A stretch of 64,000 bases of DNA, taken from positions 1 through 64,000 of the forward strand of contig WION01000222.1 of the NCBI GenBank assembly GCA_015039365.1. The letters run 5' to 3'. The notes beneath the pieces were generated by a model, which was not told the origin of the DNA, did no database searches, and saw nothing but the letters and a program-made list of their open reading frames with translations. Made by a program: the position numbers and the translations under genes. This DNA comes from Amanita rubescens (taxonomy: Eukaryota; Basidiomycota; Agaricomycetes; Agaricales; Amanitaceae). Positions 1 through 11,263 of the stretch are shown here, piece after piece. Position 1 is the stretch's first letter; each line of letters starts with the position of its first letter.

Positions 1-80
1 TGGAGATTTTTTGTTTACAGGGATACTACTCCACCTGAGTCTGAAGATCATGTGGGAGAATTTTGTTCTTGGGAGCCTTA

Positions 81-292
81 CAGTGGGTAAAAAAACTGCC
101 CCAATGTTTGCACAATTTGGAAAGGTTTGCATGGTGTGAAACAATGACATAAGCAAGAAGTCTAAAATAATTACATAATATACCCTGACATGTTTGCTAC
201 CTGTCAATTCAATAATCATGTGATTTGGACCAAAACCTGTTCCTTAATAAATCATACAAAATAATCAATCATTGGGGCAGTTTTTTGACCCT
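81..292 (+). repeat. Left terminal inverted repeat of Tc1-like element
   Basis: This 212-bp arm is the reverse complement of 1436-1647 with very few mismatches (one seen is c/a near the TAATTA-CATAATATA stretch). Both the outer end and the inner end carry the block GGGTCAAAAAACTGCCCCAATG or a close variant, so the arm itself looks like a nested repeat of the transposase-binding region. That arrangement resembles the paired binding sites of IR/DR Tc1 elements. Confidence 0.92.
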
Positions 293-295
293 CTA

Positions 296-1264
296 TCATT
301 TTACTGCCAAATACTTTGTATGACCCCCCTGTACCTTCAAAACTGCCTGTGCCCCTCTAGGCATGTTTTCTATTACCTTGTGGCATGTCTGTGGTGGTAT
401 TTCAGTCCACTCCTTTGCCACCCTCTCCCATAATTCATGCATTCTGGTGGGTTGTGTGTCATATTGTTGGAGTTTGGTCTTGGGAGAGTTCAATGGGATT
501 TATGTCAGGGGATTGGGCAGGCCACTTTGGGGGAGTCATGTTGCTATCAGAAAACCATTGGTCAGCCTTTCTGGAGGTGTGTTTTGGTTCATTGTCCTGT
601 TGGAAGTACCACTCATCCTCAGCCATCTCCAAAGTTTCAAAGCTCTCCTCCACTAACTCCTCCAAAATCTCACAATACTGCTCAGCATCCATCTTCCCTT
701 GCACCTCTATGTCATTCCAACCCATACATCCCCAAACCATTGGGTTATTCACCTCCATGCTTGACACTTGGTGTGGTAGTCTAACCCAATATTGGTTCCC
801 TTCATTTCCTTGAAACATACACCTTTCCATCTGACCCAATCCTATTGAATTTTGTTTTATTAGTCCATGACACCCTCTTCCAGTCTTCCATAGTCCAGCT
901 TTTGTGGTACTGGGCAAAATTTGGATGTTGCTGATGATAAGACATAAGCATTGGGACTTTCTTCTTCATTGGTGACCAAAGACCCACCTCCTTCCACACA
1001 TTCTTAACAGTATGAGGTGTAATGGGGGTGTAGGTGATGGTATTTATGAAATAGGTGGCTTGTACAGCATTATCAAGTTTCCCAGAGCTGATTTGACAGA
1101 TAATTGATGGTTATCACAAGATGAAATCTTGGAAGGATGACCACCAGGATGATTTTCCCTACCCCCCTCCACTTCCTTACTGATTCTGACAATAGTACCC
1201 TTCCCCTGACCAGTTCCAGCTTGTATTTGGTGATGGGAATCCCTCTCATTGAGGAGAAGAGCAT
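296..1264 (-). pseudogene. Tc1-like transposase, frameshifted and catalytically altered
   Basis: Read on the minus strand, a series of frames reconstructs the Tc1 layout. An N-terminal helix-turn-helix-like part lies around 1264-1010. It is followed by a segment matching the usual W-x-x-V-S-W...TKFN block (about 900-850), then the second catalytic Asp in FQQDNEPKH and the third catalytic residue in WPAQSPDINPIE (about 600-470), with 34 residues between Asp and Glu (DD34E spacing). The C-terminus ends at 296. The first catalytic Asp is replaced: the motif reads WTNKTKF where the family has W-S-D-E-T-K-F. At least two frame changes (near 1060 and 850-820) and one near 470 separate the blocks. 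It is a dead copy. Confidence 0.85.
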
Positions 1265-1435
1265 TTTTCAGCAGAAATAGATTTCATGGTGTTGGTGAAG
1301 AGTCAAGAAGATGAATGAACCAAGTTCAACATGCCAAACTAACACAAACAAAGTCACACAACATTATTTATTATTCACATGGCCCACCCTTGCCTTCCAC
1401 TGGTGTGTAACATTGAAAATCAGAGAAATTAATCA

Positions 1436-1647
1436 AGGGTCAAAAAACTGCCCCAATGATTGATTATTTTGTATGATTTATTAAGGAACAGGTTTTGGTC
1501 CAAATCACATGATTATTGAATTGACAGGTAGCAAACATGTCAGGGTATATTATTTAATTATTTTAGACTTCTTGCTTATGTCATTGTTTCACACCATGCA
1601 AACCTTTCCAAATTGTGCAAACATTGGGGCAGTTTTTTTACCCACTG
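1436..1647 (-). repeat. Right terminal inverted repeat of Tc1-like element
   Basis: Mirror of 81-292. It ends with the outer CCCACTG next to the TA duplication at 1648-1649 and carries the inner copy of the CAAAAAACTGCCCC block at 1441 onward. Confidence 0.92.
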
Positions 1648-1980
1648 TATTTTTGCCTTATAATGTCTTGTTCTTGATAAGTCCAATAAGTAAATTTTAA
1701 GTATTTTCTGATTTTTCCTGATGCATGCATGTGCAAAATGCATATAGTAGGAATCATCTGTTCATCAAGAACTATGAGGGCAACAGGGAAGCAATTTCAT
1801 ATGGTGGATCCAACAAAGTGATTTGGACCATGAAGGGATGCAATGTGCCTGTCAGTATCACTCTAGTATACATGATCCTTGACCCAAAGCAGGAAATTTG
1901 AGTTCAAGGCAACATGGAAGCACTGTTATGGCAGAAGTGGCTGTGTTGAACAACTAAGTCAATGTTAGTAGAGTCAAACT

Positions 1981-2131
1981 TTCATTCCCAGGTTGTGAAA
2001 CTCCTCAATAAGAATGGTATTCAGCTCATGACTGTCAATCTTGTTTAGTTCAGGTGGACTGAGAAGAACAAGATTGACAGTCATGAGCTGAATACCATTC
2101 TAGTTGAGGAGTTTCACAACCCAGGAATGGA
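1981..2131. repeat. Long palindrome, 65-bp arms with 21-bp loop
   Basis: The arm 1981-2045 is the reverse complement of 2067-2131 with about five mismatches, separated by a 21-bp spacer. The right arm reads openly as protein (NKIDSHELNTILVEEF and onward) and the left arm is its inverted copy. A transcript would fold into a very stable hairpin. No terminal repeats or transposase surround it. It may be a local inverted duplication of a decayed coding fragment. Confidence 0.85.
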
Positions 2132-2708
2132 CTGAACCAATTGTAACTGGTTGCAAGGGCCCTTCAGTCACAGTTTCTGGGGTTCATCCATTGGTCAATG
2201 ACTGGTCACAGTCATGGTAGTCCAAATTTGGGCAAAGATCAGACCAGACCAGTAAACACTATGTATACAGGAGATGAGGAGAGTGAGAGGAACAACAGTA
2301 GGTGCTGTATGGAAGTTGAAGAAGATGTCACTGAGGATGTAGTATGTTAGATGGGACTTGTTTTGAAGCTCTCATCTTTAACTTTCTTGTGCTGATGTTG
2401 CTTGAACCCTATCTCAGAGCCATTCAGCATTCTTTTTCAATGCATTGTGTTCAGAGCACAGCACCATGTTCCCTTTGAAGGTCCTGAAAAGTAGGCTTCA
2501 TTGAAGCTCTGAGAATTCCATTATTGGTTGAATGGTTTCTGGGTGATGTAGTAGAGGCAAAGGGGCAGTGGTTGGGAAATGAAAGGGCCCAGGGGGAAAG
2601 TGGTATGACAGATATAAATATGTCTATTGTTTGTTCACCCCAAACAAGTTCCTTTTCTAGAATTAATTAAATGCTAGAAAGTTGCTGGAAGCTGAAACAC
2701 AAGCCCGA

Positions 2709-3024
2709 TGTAACGTGCCGATACCGGCTACGTTGTACTCAGTGCTCAAACCCGACACATGGTGGCTCCGACCTCCGACACTGCGGACCCCGAAACCTGA
2801 CGTCGGATGCATCGGATCGTCGGACGCATGTAGTACATGAGGTAGACATTATATAAATGTGTCGTAGTTTAGTTTTTTATACATCTTCCCTTGAGGCCAC
2901 TTCATTGCAATCGTCCGACAGTGCAGCCGAGGTTGGGTGCGACTGCCCCGTCCACCAAGCTCATTCGGCACACGCCGAAACACTCGGGGGTTGTGCGCAA
3001 CACAGCCTCATTTGAGTTGTTACA
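2709..3024 (+). repeat. Probable solo LTR
   Basis: A 316-bp stretch begins TGTAACGTGCC and ends GTTGTTACA, so both ends show TG...CA with a short TGTAAC/GTTACA inverted repeat as in Ty1/copia LTRs. It is GC-richer than its surroundings and contains a TATA-like motif (ATTATATAAATG, about 2849-2860). No internal retroelement genes follow and no clean target-site duplication is visible. The start resembles a second block at 3526, which supports a dispersed repeat. Confidence 0.5.
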
Positions 3025-3525
3025 CCAAAAAGAGTTGACCAGACATGATTGACATATCCATTAGTAGTTCAAGTATATATGTACATGTATAGGGGAAAAT
3101 TGCTGTGGCTTCATTTGAAAGATGGGCTGTCTGAGTGTTAACATCATGGCCACAGCATCATCAGCTACAGCATCAAATGAACAGTCTACATATGTACTAT
3201 TGACATCAGTTTGGCATGGATGTGCCAGGATGAAAAAACCATGAAAGGGTTATTTGCAATGGTGATCTGCAATCCATTGCTCAACGTGATATGCGGTGGT
3301 CTCATTTCCTGGTCATGGAGGCCAGGAGGTGAGTAAACATGATCTCTTGAGGTGGTTAAATACCTCAGACAAGAGGATGGAAGGGGCAGCCCCTGCTTTA
3401 CTTATATTGCAGGCTGGCATTTCCATGAGTGGCATTCCCATTTCATTGTAATTATTGACTTTGTGTTGTTGCCTCTACCCAGTTGACTTCAATGCATTGC
3501 TGGCAATCATTGATTGACTTTGCAT

Positions 3526-3932
3526 TGTAACGAGCCGATTCTGGCTACGTTGGAACCGATCTCTGAAACCTTCCGAAGCTCCCCAAAGCACTCCGAGCCT
3601 ATACTCGACCCCAGAGGATGATCGTTTGAGTTTGGATGCACGCACAGACCCTCGGACTCGGTGCAGGATTCATCACATGGTCACCTCGTGCCTCCATAGT
3701 ATATATACCATTGTGTACGTAGTTGTAGTTAGTGAATTATCACCCCATCTGTGTTCCGAGTCCAATTTCTTCTGTTCCCTTCGTTCCTCGGTGCTTCGGA
3801 CACCTTCCACTCATTCACCTTCATCTTTGGCACTCTCTCTGCACCCGAGACACCCTTCAGACTGATCTCCGTAGCCCCTTTGGCCGAATGCACTTCCCCA
3901 TCGGCCTTCTTCTGATTGTTTCAGCGTCATGA
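3526..3932 (+). repeat. Second LTR-like block related to the one at 2709
   Basis: It starts TGTAACGAGCCGATTCTGGCTACGTTG, which matches the start of the 2709 LTR in most positions, and contains a TATA-like motif (AGTATATATACC, about 3698-3709) followed by pyrimidine-rich sequence as in an R region. The right border is uncertain because no clear terminal CA with duplication was found. The rest diverges strongly from the 2709 copy. Confidence 0.35.
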
Positions 3933-4033
3933 TGGATTTCCCATTCGATCTTGGCATGGTTGTAGCTGAGACATCCGCAGATGGTGAGTGAATGGCTTGA
4001 TGATTCAGATCTCTCAACTGAAACAATTATCAG

Positions 4034-4231
4034 TATGGACTAGACAACTACACATTATGGACTCAACCCTATCTCAAAGACCAGTATCCCCACATGGCTG
4101 CGATCCCTAAAAAGGCGACATCACCCAACAACCCACTGAGTATCATGTGGTACAATGCTCTGGAGACCAACTTTGACTCGTTCATTCACCAGGCAGCACC
4201 ATCCATGTTGGCAAACTTGCCTTGGGCATAA
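4034..4231 (+). pseudogene. Short open fragment, possibly retroelement gag-like
   Basis: Downstream of the LTR-like block an open frame of about 64 codons runs from YGLDNYTLWTQPYL to a stop at LPWA (4229-4231). The wording is typical of N-terminal gag-like regions of fungal copia elements (a substrate-domain-like segment with W and Y residues). The frame has no start and no continuation. The family assignment is a guess from position and composition. Confidence 0.25.
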
Positions 4232-4289
4232 CCTATCGCTTTTGCACACTCAAAGAACAACTTGCTTCACGATGTAATGGATGGAATCC

Positions 4290-4599
4290 TGTTACAGTGT
4301 GCAGCATGCTCTGAGGCCTTCCAAAGATGTCCTCCACCATCCACCTTCAATCCACTTTCCATCCGCTTCTGTCTGCTTTTGATCCGCTCTGATGTGCGGG
4401 AATTCGTTGGAGTACATCGGATGTGCGGGAATATGTCGGATTATGTCGGACCACAAGCGCATGGTAAGCGCATGGTAAGCACATGGTAGTTACTATAAGT
4501 ACATGTCACATGTAGTTGTATACAATAGCTACGAACGAGAATCAGAGTTCCCTTCCCCTCAGATCAGCCTTAGCTTAAGTCTGTGCGCTATTGTGCATG
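4290..4599 (+). repeat. Possible third LTR-like fragment
   Basis: The stretch has LTR-like anatomy: an upstream GC-rich part with repeated GGATGTGCGGGAAT words, then a TATA-like CTATAAGTACATG (about 4493) and a CT-rich leader. Its borders are not defined by matching repeats or a target-site duplication. It could equally be a promoter fragment. Confidence 0.25.
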
Positions 4600-4940
4600 G
4601 CACCTGCAGTGCTGGGTACAACCCAGAGCACATTGCAGTGTTTCAATGAGTTATCAAGTATATGTAAAACATCAATCAAGCCCCCCAATTCATTGGGCCC
4701 TTGAGCACTGCCATGCGTCACTCCCTCATCCATCTCAAGATTATAGACAGCACATTACAGGAAATGCGGTTTGGCATTGCAGAATTTCAGCATTATTTTC
4801 TCAAACTCTATGGCCTGATGGATTATTTAGAAATATATCAACCATGTATGCTCAGTTTAAAGCTGAGAGCCACCAGGGTTACCCATTAAAGGTGTCAAGG
4901 AGTTCTTGAATGTTTGGAACTCATCTATTGGTGGGAATAA

Positions 4941-5090
4941 GCCTGGTATGTAATGTAATGTATAGTATGTAATGTATAGTCTGTGGTTGCTGTCAGCAGA
5001 CAAATCAATGAGGGAAAAGGTATAGGTAAGGAATGTGTTATGTTAGTCATATTGGCAGACGGTTGTAGGCATATATATGTATATATATCT
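4941..5090. repeat. AT-rich simple repeats
   Basis: Tandem variants of TGTAATGTATAGTA (about 4948-4980) and a TA-dinucleotide run (about 5070-5088). Nothing coding was recognised here. Confidence 0.6.
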
Positions 5091-5219
5091 GTGAGCCACC
5101 TGCGCTCCTGATTTGAGAGACCGTCAATGTCGGACATAGACTGGCAAGGGGTAATTGTTGTGGGCCTGTTCATTACTAATTAGAAGCCAGAGCCATCTCA
5201 AACCAAGCCATGCTGCAGT

Positions 5220-7480
5220 GCACATCTACAGGTTTAGTGGGGTATGGGAAACTGGGTCTGAGTCCGACCATTTTAATATTTTACCTGGGGGTTACCCAAG
5301 TTGTCAAACCCTACCAGCTCCAGTGGATGCAGCTCAGGGCATTAGAACATTTTGCACAAGTGAAAATCCTTTCAAAAATGTATTTCTTATTTATTTAATA
5401 TTTTGCACCTTCAAAATCTTATGTCTTCATAATATTTTCACTAGTAGAGAATATTAAATTTACATTTTCAAGTGTTGTGCAAAATTATGTAAAGATTTAA
5501 TATCTCAGGAGCTGTTGAATGTTTTGAGCATATTATATTTATGTAGCAAGAAAATTTTTGACAAGGGATAACTTTTGGCTGCAAGAATTCAATGTAAATA
5601 TTATTATGTCATGCTTTTTTTCAAGATCCAGCATGCTGATCACATGCATAATGAGCAACAAGCACACAACACACTAACATCTTGAACCTTAACCATGCCA
5701 GTAGTAATCCCCATCCCACATTCAATGAATTCACAATCCAAAGGATTCTGTGCTTGACTAACAAGTCAATTGGTGATTGAAGTAGAGTTCTCAATGATAC
5801 CCGTCAATAACAAACATTTGATGAGGGACTCCCATGAACAACAGCCTAGGTTTCAAGAATTGCACAGGTATCTTGCACCTGCTTCAGAATATCAAGCAGG
5901 ACAGATATCTAAACAAAGGGCACTCAATCAAGAACTATGAAATCTATCATAATAAACTTACACTTCAGAACATGCTAAGCATAGCCTATCACATCTGACC
6001 ATCATGCTTTAAACAACACTTGACTTGGTGATGTGGGCCATCACTTCGTATGGCATGTCTGAGGCCCATTCAACTATATTTTATTGATATAATAAAGTAC
6101 ATCAGAAAAAACCATGTGAGAGACTCTCTGGGCAAGAGAGAAGGACCAGGGCTGAAGAGGGGCTCTTATCCATGCAAATAGGCAAGCAGCAGCACTGGGA
6201 TTCACCCAGCAATTGAAGCTAAGGTAAAGGTATCGCTTTTACCACTTTTACCTCCTTTTATGACCATAAAAATTGGAAATTGAAGTCTGCAAAATGTCAC
6301 AAAAGCAGAAAAAGCCATGGCCCCCCTATTTTTGTCCCTTTTTAGGTGTCTAGAATAGGCTAAATTGTGCAGAACTGCACAAAAAAAATTGCAAAAGTAC
6401 TCAAAAGTTGCAAAATTCACAAAAGGGTGCAAAATGAACTGCACATTTTCCTGATGCATGCAGAGTGTTGGTTTTGCACAAGTTGATGTGGAATACTACT
6501 TGATCATGTTTGCCAAGTTGCAAGTTGGCATTTACCAATGCAGAAGTAAAACAAAGACAGCAATCTCAGCTCCTCAAAAATTGAGATTCTATATATTACA
6601 AGCTAGAAATTTTCATTATAATTTGACATAGCTATATGTGATTTTTTTAGAGAATGAGATACACATTGCATCATATACAATGAATATTATACATCGGTTT
6701 GTTTTTTTAGAAGGCTTCAGCCATTATTGGCAACTTAAAGTGTTACAAAAAAACTCAGCACTAAAAAAACCAATTCCTCCTTTCAGTCGGCCTCAGAATT
6801 AGGCCCAGGAAGGTCATCACCAACAACATCACCAGCATCTGTTATCTCTTCATGAAGGATGTCCACCAGCACTTCCTGGAGTCAGGAGTTGAGATGGCAC
6901 CCCCTACTCCTCCCTGTTCACTTGTTATCTTGAACATTGACTTGGATTCATCACTGGCCAGTGGCCATTATGGTGCATAACCATACCCATGTCTCCACAC
7001 TTGCCTGTCCAGACCTGGCAGCCAATGATAATGCAGGCCCAACAGCTTTGACCACATGCATTTAATCCATCCACCCCTTCTCATTGACTCTCACCATAGC
7101 ACACTTGATACTTTTCATGCCATACACTTCCAAGGAACCCACAACTAACTCTTGTCAGGTTTATCACCAGAGAAGTTGTCTTCTCCCTCCTTGTCACTCC
7201 CATCATTGTCCACCACAAACTCAAACAAATCATGGTAACAATGACTTAAAAACACAAGGATGTCCTGCTTGGGTTGCGGGATGATTTAGGTCCAACATCA
7301 CTCAGTGTTTAAAGGGGGTGAACAGATCCTGGTCGATATCATCCTTGATTCCGGAGGTAACATCCTGTTCTTCATCCAAATCAAGTCCCAGTCATTCAGC
7401 ATCCATCAGCTCATCCTTCACTGCATCCAATCCTCAATGCTGACATAGTATCTGGAACCAGGAATGACATCCTCTGGCTC
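5220..7480. other. AT-rich stretch without recognisable genes
   Basis: The reading frames here are short and their translations are low in information, with no splice-compatible series of exons seen on either strand. The region around 6200-6460 repeats GCAAAA/GCACAAAA words. The base composition and the density of repeat scraps upstream suggest decayed mobile-element DNA. Confidence 0.4.
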
Positions 7481-7481
7481 A

Positions 7482-8140
7482 TCACATGCTCCAAATAGCC
7501 TTCTTCACTACAATCACTTCTCTGCATGAACGGCTTGCCATCCTTGACCCTCTGATGGGTGATAGTAAGAATACTGGTCTCAGTTCTGGTGATAGCAGTG
7601 GTAGCAGCACTGCTTGTATAAGAATCAGAGAAGGGTTGAAAGTAAGATGAGGATGCAACCGGAAGAGATTATGAGGATTGGTGATCAAATCATGAAAGTT
7701 AAAAGGACAGGATTGAGACACGGGGTTGAAAGTAAGCAACCGGAAGAGATTATGAGGATTGGTGATCAAATCGTGAAAGTTAAAAGGACAGGATTGAGAC
7801 GCAGGGTTGATGTCGAAGATGTCAAAGACGTCGAAGGAATTGAGATGGATGCATCCGAAGTGGACGAAAAAATCAGGAAGCGCGCTGGACGTGGATAGCA
7901 GCATTCCAATGCCACCATCCTGAGTCGTTATGGGAACGGTGAAAGATGGTGACGATAAGACTGATGAAGTTGTTGCCGCGGCCGCCGTGGCAGTCGCAGT
8001 CCAGGCGGGGTATAGCCTCCAATAATCGAAAGACGATGTCGATGTCGGTAGGCTAGTTTGAACAAATGGTTGAAGAGGCCCATCACCTAATTGGCGAGGC
8101 TCGCATATGTAACAGTTATGTTGACCGCAGCGGTACCCAT
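7482..8140 (-). CDS. Hypothetical protein, possible gene or exon set
   Basis: On the minus strand a long frame stays open from about 8140 to 7482. It begins with a Cys/His-containing segment (YRCGQHNCYICEP), followed by Ser/Thr/Pro/Ala-rich low-complexity sequence, then the peptide encoded by the 90-bp repeat (NFHDLITNPHNLF in two copies), and a basic end. The start and upstream splice site are not resolved, because a stop lies just upstream at about 8165. No family is recognised. The frame could instead be an antisense shadow of a plus-strand repeat peptide. Confidence 0.3.
7633..7815. repeat. Tandem duplication with 90-bp period
   Basis: Two copies of a unit beginning GGGTTGAAAGTAAG (7633 and 7723) and a partial third (7804). 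The first copy carries a 9-bp insertion ATGAGGATG. The period is divisible by three, and both strands stay open through the repeat, so a repeated peptide is possible on either strand. Confidence 0.85.
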
Positions 8141-8186
8141 CGTGGTAATAAATAGCAGGATAAGATGTCAGTTAAGTTCGTTTTAC

Positions 8187-8640
8187 TTAATATCGTTTTG
8201 GCAGTGGATTACAAGGATGCAGATGATGGATATGGATTGAGTTGGTATGGGTATGGGTATAGTTGGGTATAATAATGTCGTTGTTAGAGGCTGACGAGTG
8301 CGAAAAGCATCTGATTCGGCTGCGTATGTATTGAAGCGTTAGTGTGTAACCTGGCGAGGCAACAATTTGGTTCACCACGCTAAAAGCACTGAGGTCATCC
8401 ATAGCTGAGTCAAAGGCGAGTCCTGCAGCAATAGAAATAGAGCACCGTAGGATGGAGAGCATAAAGTGGCTGTCACTCCGGAACGTCGGGGGGAATTACC
8501 CACTCCTAGCGAAAGCTTCAGACGAGCGAGAAGCAAAAGTCCGCCGAGGAAATGAAGCGGTTGAAACTTGACGGAGGCTCTGGAACAAACGGTTGCGGCG
8601 GGGAAAGCGTTTGCTACTCTGAGAATTCTAGATGTCATGA
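8187..8640 (-). CDS. Possible 5' exons of a mitochondrially targeted protein, unresolved
   Basis: Immediately upstream of VPS27 and divergent from it, the minus strand from 8640 holds an ATG, and an alternative frame is rich in Arg, Ser, Thr and Phe without acidic residues (for example RQVSTASFPRRTFASRSS), which is how mitochondrial presequences look. A possible intron runs GTAATTCC (about 8505) to TTGCTGCAG (about 8431). I could not join the pieces in one frame from an ATG, so this is a hint of a gene rather than a model. Confidence 0.25.
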
Positions 8641-8759
8641 TCTAACTTGATATGGCCAGAGGGTTGACGATCTTGCCAGTCACGGTGCGCGGTGACAAAG
8701 CTGTTGCTTAGTCAGCCCCTACTTCAGGTTTCTCCGCTCATTGAGTCAATAACTGTACC

Positions 8760-11106
8760 ATGTCAATCCTTGGCTCTTGGTTATGGGGCACTTCACAACT
8801 TGACTATGCCATAGGTGAGTACCAAGCAGCATGGATACACTCAGTGCTTACATTATCATCAGACAAGGCTACTTCAGACTTGCTGCCATCCGGTTCTGAG
8901 GACATCGCCCTAAATCTCGAAATATGCGACCAAATACGGTCCAAGTCAGTCTCCGCCAAAGAAGCTATGCGTGCGCTCAAACGCAGGTTGAACCACTCGA
9001 ATCCCAATGTCCAGCTGTTAGCACTTAGCGTATGTTGTCGTCGACACTGCCTAGATCGGGGTCTGACCCTTGCACCAGCTGACTGACATATGCGTCAAGA
9101 ACGGCGGTGACCAATTCTTGAATGAGATAGCCTCCCGGGAGTTCATGGACAACCTCGTCTCAATTTTAAACATCCAGAATCTCAATTCTGAAGTCAAGGC
9201 TACGATACTAAGGCACATCCAGAATTGGGGTGTCGCCTTTGAAGGGAAGCCAAGCCTAAGCTATTCCGTTCAAGTTTACAAGAATCTACAGCAAGAAAGT
9301 ACGTCCACACTGTTTCGAACGCCTGCAATGGTTAACATTGAGATTCATAGATTGGAAGTTTCCCCCGAAGGATCCCTCCATCTCTAGCTCTGCGATGGTA
9401 GATACGCAGACTGCTCCTGAATGGATGGACTCAGACATATGTCTCCGATGTCGGACGCCATTTACGTTTACCAATAGAAAGCATCATTGTCGAAACTGTG
9501 GACAAGTCTTTGATCAACAGTGCTCTTCTAAGACGATGGCTCTACCTCATTTTGGTATTACACAAGAGGTCCGTGTTTGCGAAGGTTGTTATTCAAAGCT
9601 GACGAAGAAGGCGTTGAAAGCGTGAGTAGTCCATGCCCTTGAAGTCCATGCTACCTCATGCGATATTAGTGACCGTACCCATAAGCATACTGATTCTCGG
9701 ACCCGCACCGCAAAGAACCTTGAAGATGATGAACTACAGCGTGCCATAAGACTATCCCTTCAGGAGGTGGGCGCATCTGGAGGTTATGGACGTCCCGGCT
9801 ACGTCCCTGCCGTACCGTCCCCTTCACATTGGGGTTATTCGGAGCCTCCAATAGTTGATCGCTCTTCTTATTCGATGACGGCAGACGAGGATGATCCAGA
9901 CCTCAAAGCCGCCATCGATGCCAGTCTACGAGAGGCTAATGCACCCAGGCCCAGCGCGCCTACTCCTCGTCCCGAAGACGACTCCTACTCCTATACTTAT
10001 ACGCGCTCGTCTTCTACTCCCACACCCTCTCAGCCACCGTTACCCAAGTTACCCAACTACGAGCTCGAACCTCTGGAATCGGATGCCATCCTAACCTTCA
10101 ATCAGACAGTAGAGCAACTCGAAGCCCAAGGTGGACGGGACATCTCGCGATATCCAGGTATGAACGAACTTTACGATAAGGCGAATGGGCTCCGACCTAA
10201 GATGGCCCTCTGTCTTGATGATACTGGTCGGAAAGAACGTGAGTCCATGTCACCCTTTTCTTGAACCATCAAACTTAAATTCGCGAAGAAATGCTAGCAG
10301 ATATGCACGAGAAACTGTCGCAAGCAGTGAAATTATACGACCAGCTACTGACGGAGCAGGTGATGCATCCACGCTGGCGTTCTCAACCTATGAATGCGTA
10401 TCATACTCCAACCCCAGCCATGAATGGCGTCGCTCTACAGCCTCAATGGACAGGAAGCACTCAAGTTCATGTATCAGCAGAAGCCCCTCAGGCAACATGG
10501 CATCCGGCTCAACAGTCTCAACAGCAGCCCTCGTACTCTCCAGCCATGTCTGTCAAATCTCCCCTGCCCGTAACTAGCCCACTGCAACAGCCGTACCCTG
10601 AAGCCACGCCATATCAATATGCTGGACCGACTCCGACCCCGAATCAGCCTGTCAGTGCCCACCAACAAGTACCAATGCAGCACCATTCTACGTCTGGGCC
10701 CATCGCAGCCTCCGTGAGATCACCACCACCATCCGCAGTTGGACCCTATGACCTGACTGCGCCTATCAACTCGCCTTTCTCGTCGCATCTATCTCGGGCT
10801 CATACAGTCTCGTCAACATATAGTCCTGTTTCCACTTCCACGCAACATTCGCGTAGTAATACAATTTCACATACTGTTGGCCGTGCACAAATCCAGCAGC
10901 AACAGCACTTCCGGAACCAGTCTGTGCCTCAACATCCTCACATCACTTCTCCATCGGCTCCAGCCGCACCTGTAGCACCTGCGCTACCCCATTTCCCCTC
11001 GGCGCCGACAGCTTTGCCTCAAACGCTCCCAACATATAGTTCGTCGATACCTGCGAGTGTTGCCCAGAGGGAGGAACGGAAGGAATCATTATTAATTGAG
11101 TTGTAA
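8760..11106 (+). CDS. VPS27: ESCRT-0 subunit Vps27/Hrs (VHS-FYVE-UIM protein)
   Basis: Six exons (8760-8814, 8863-9029, 9079-9298, 9351-9621, 9670-10238, 10289-11106) join in frame to a protein of 699 residues. It opens with a VHS domain (about 10-145). A FYVE zinc finger follows, with WMDSD, the RKHHCRNCG core and the RVC end; it binds phosphatidylinositol 3-phosphate on endosomes. Two ubiquitin-interacting motifs follow ([15 protein letters not shown] and [15 protein letters not shown]), then a helical core that pairs with Hse1. The long Pro/Gln/Ser tail carries a PSAP motif for ESCRT-I recruitment and ends in the clathrin-box-like LLIEL. Family knowledge: it sorts ubiquitinated membrane proteins into multivesicular endosomes. 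All key motifs are present and the gene looks intact. Confidence 0.93.
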
Positions 11107-11263
11107 TTTCGTAATCAATAGGACGTCCACCAGCTTTCGCTTGATGACTTAATACAAGATGTACATTTTCAAAAATCCGGTTTCCTTGAGTGAACGATTT
11201 CCCTTGTAATCTCAAATTGTTACCCTGCACGAGCCTCGCTATATATATATATATCTATAATTC
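11107..11263. other. Convergent 3' intergenic space with TA microsatellite
   Basis: VPS27 and BCP1 face each other tail to tail across about 157 bp. The gap holds a TATATATATATATATC run at about 11240-11255 and no gene. Confidence 0.7.

Larger units (their letters stand above)
81..1647. mobile_element. Tc1/mariner-type DNA transposon, decayed
   Basis: A 1567-bp element bounded by long terminal inverted repeats beginning CAGTGGGTAAAAAAACTGCC and flanked by TA on both sides (79-80 and 1648-1649), the target-site duplication typical of Tc1/mariner elements. The interior carries a minus-strand transposase remnant with the family's DDE-domain signatures. The two ends match almost base for base over about 212 bp, while the gene between them is broken in several places. 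The element therefore cannot mobilise itself, although its ends could be recognised by a transposase supplied elsewhere. Confidence 0.93.

Noticed and set aside
2709..4600. Complete LTR retrotransposon between the LTR-like blocks
   Set aside because: The blocks at 2709 and 3526 are direct and only 0.8 kb apart, with no pol motifs between them and no target-site duplication.
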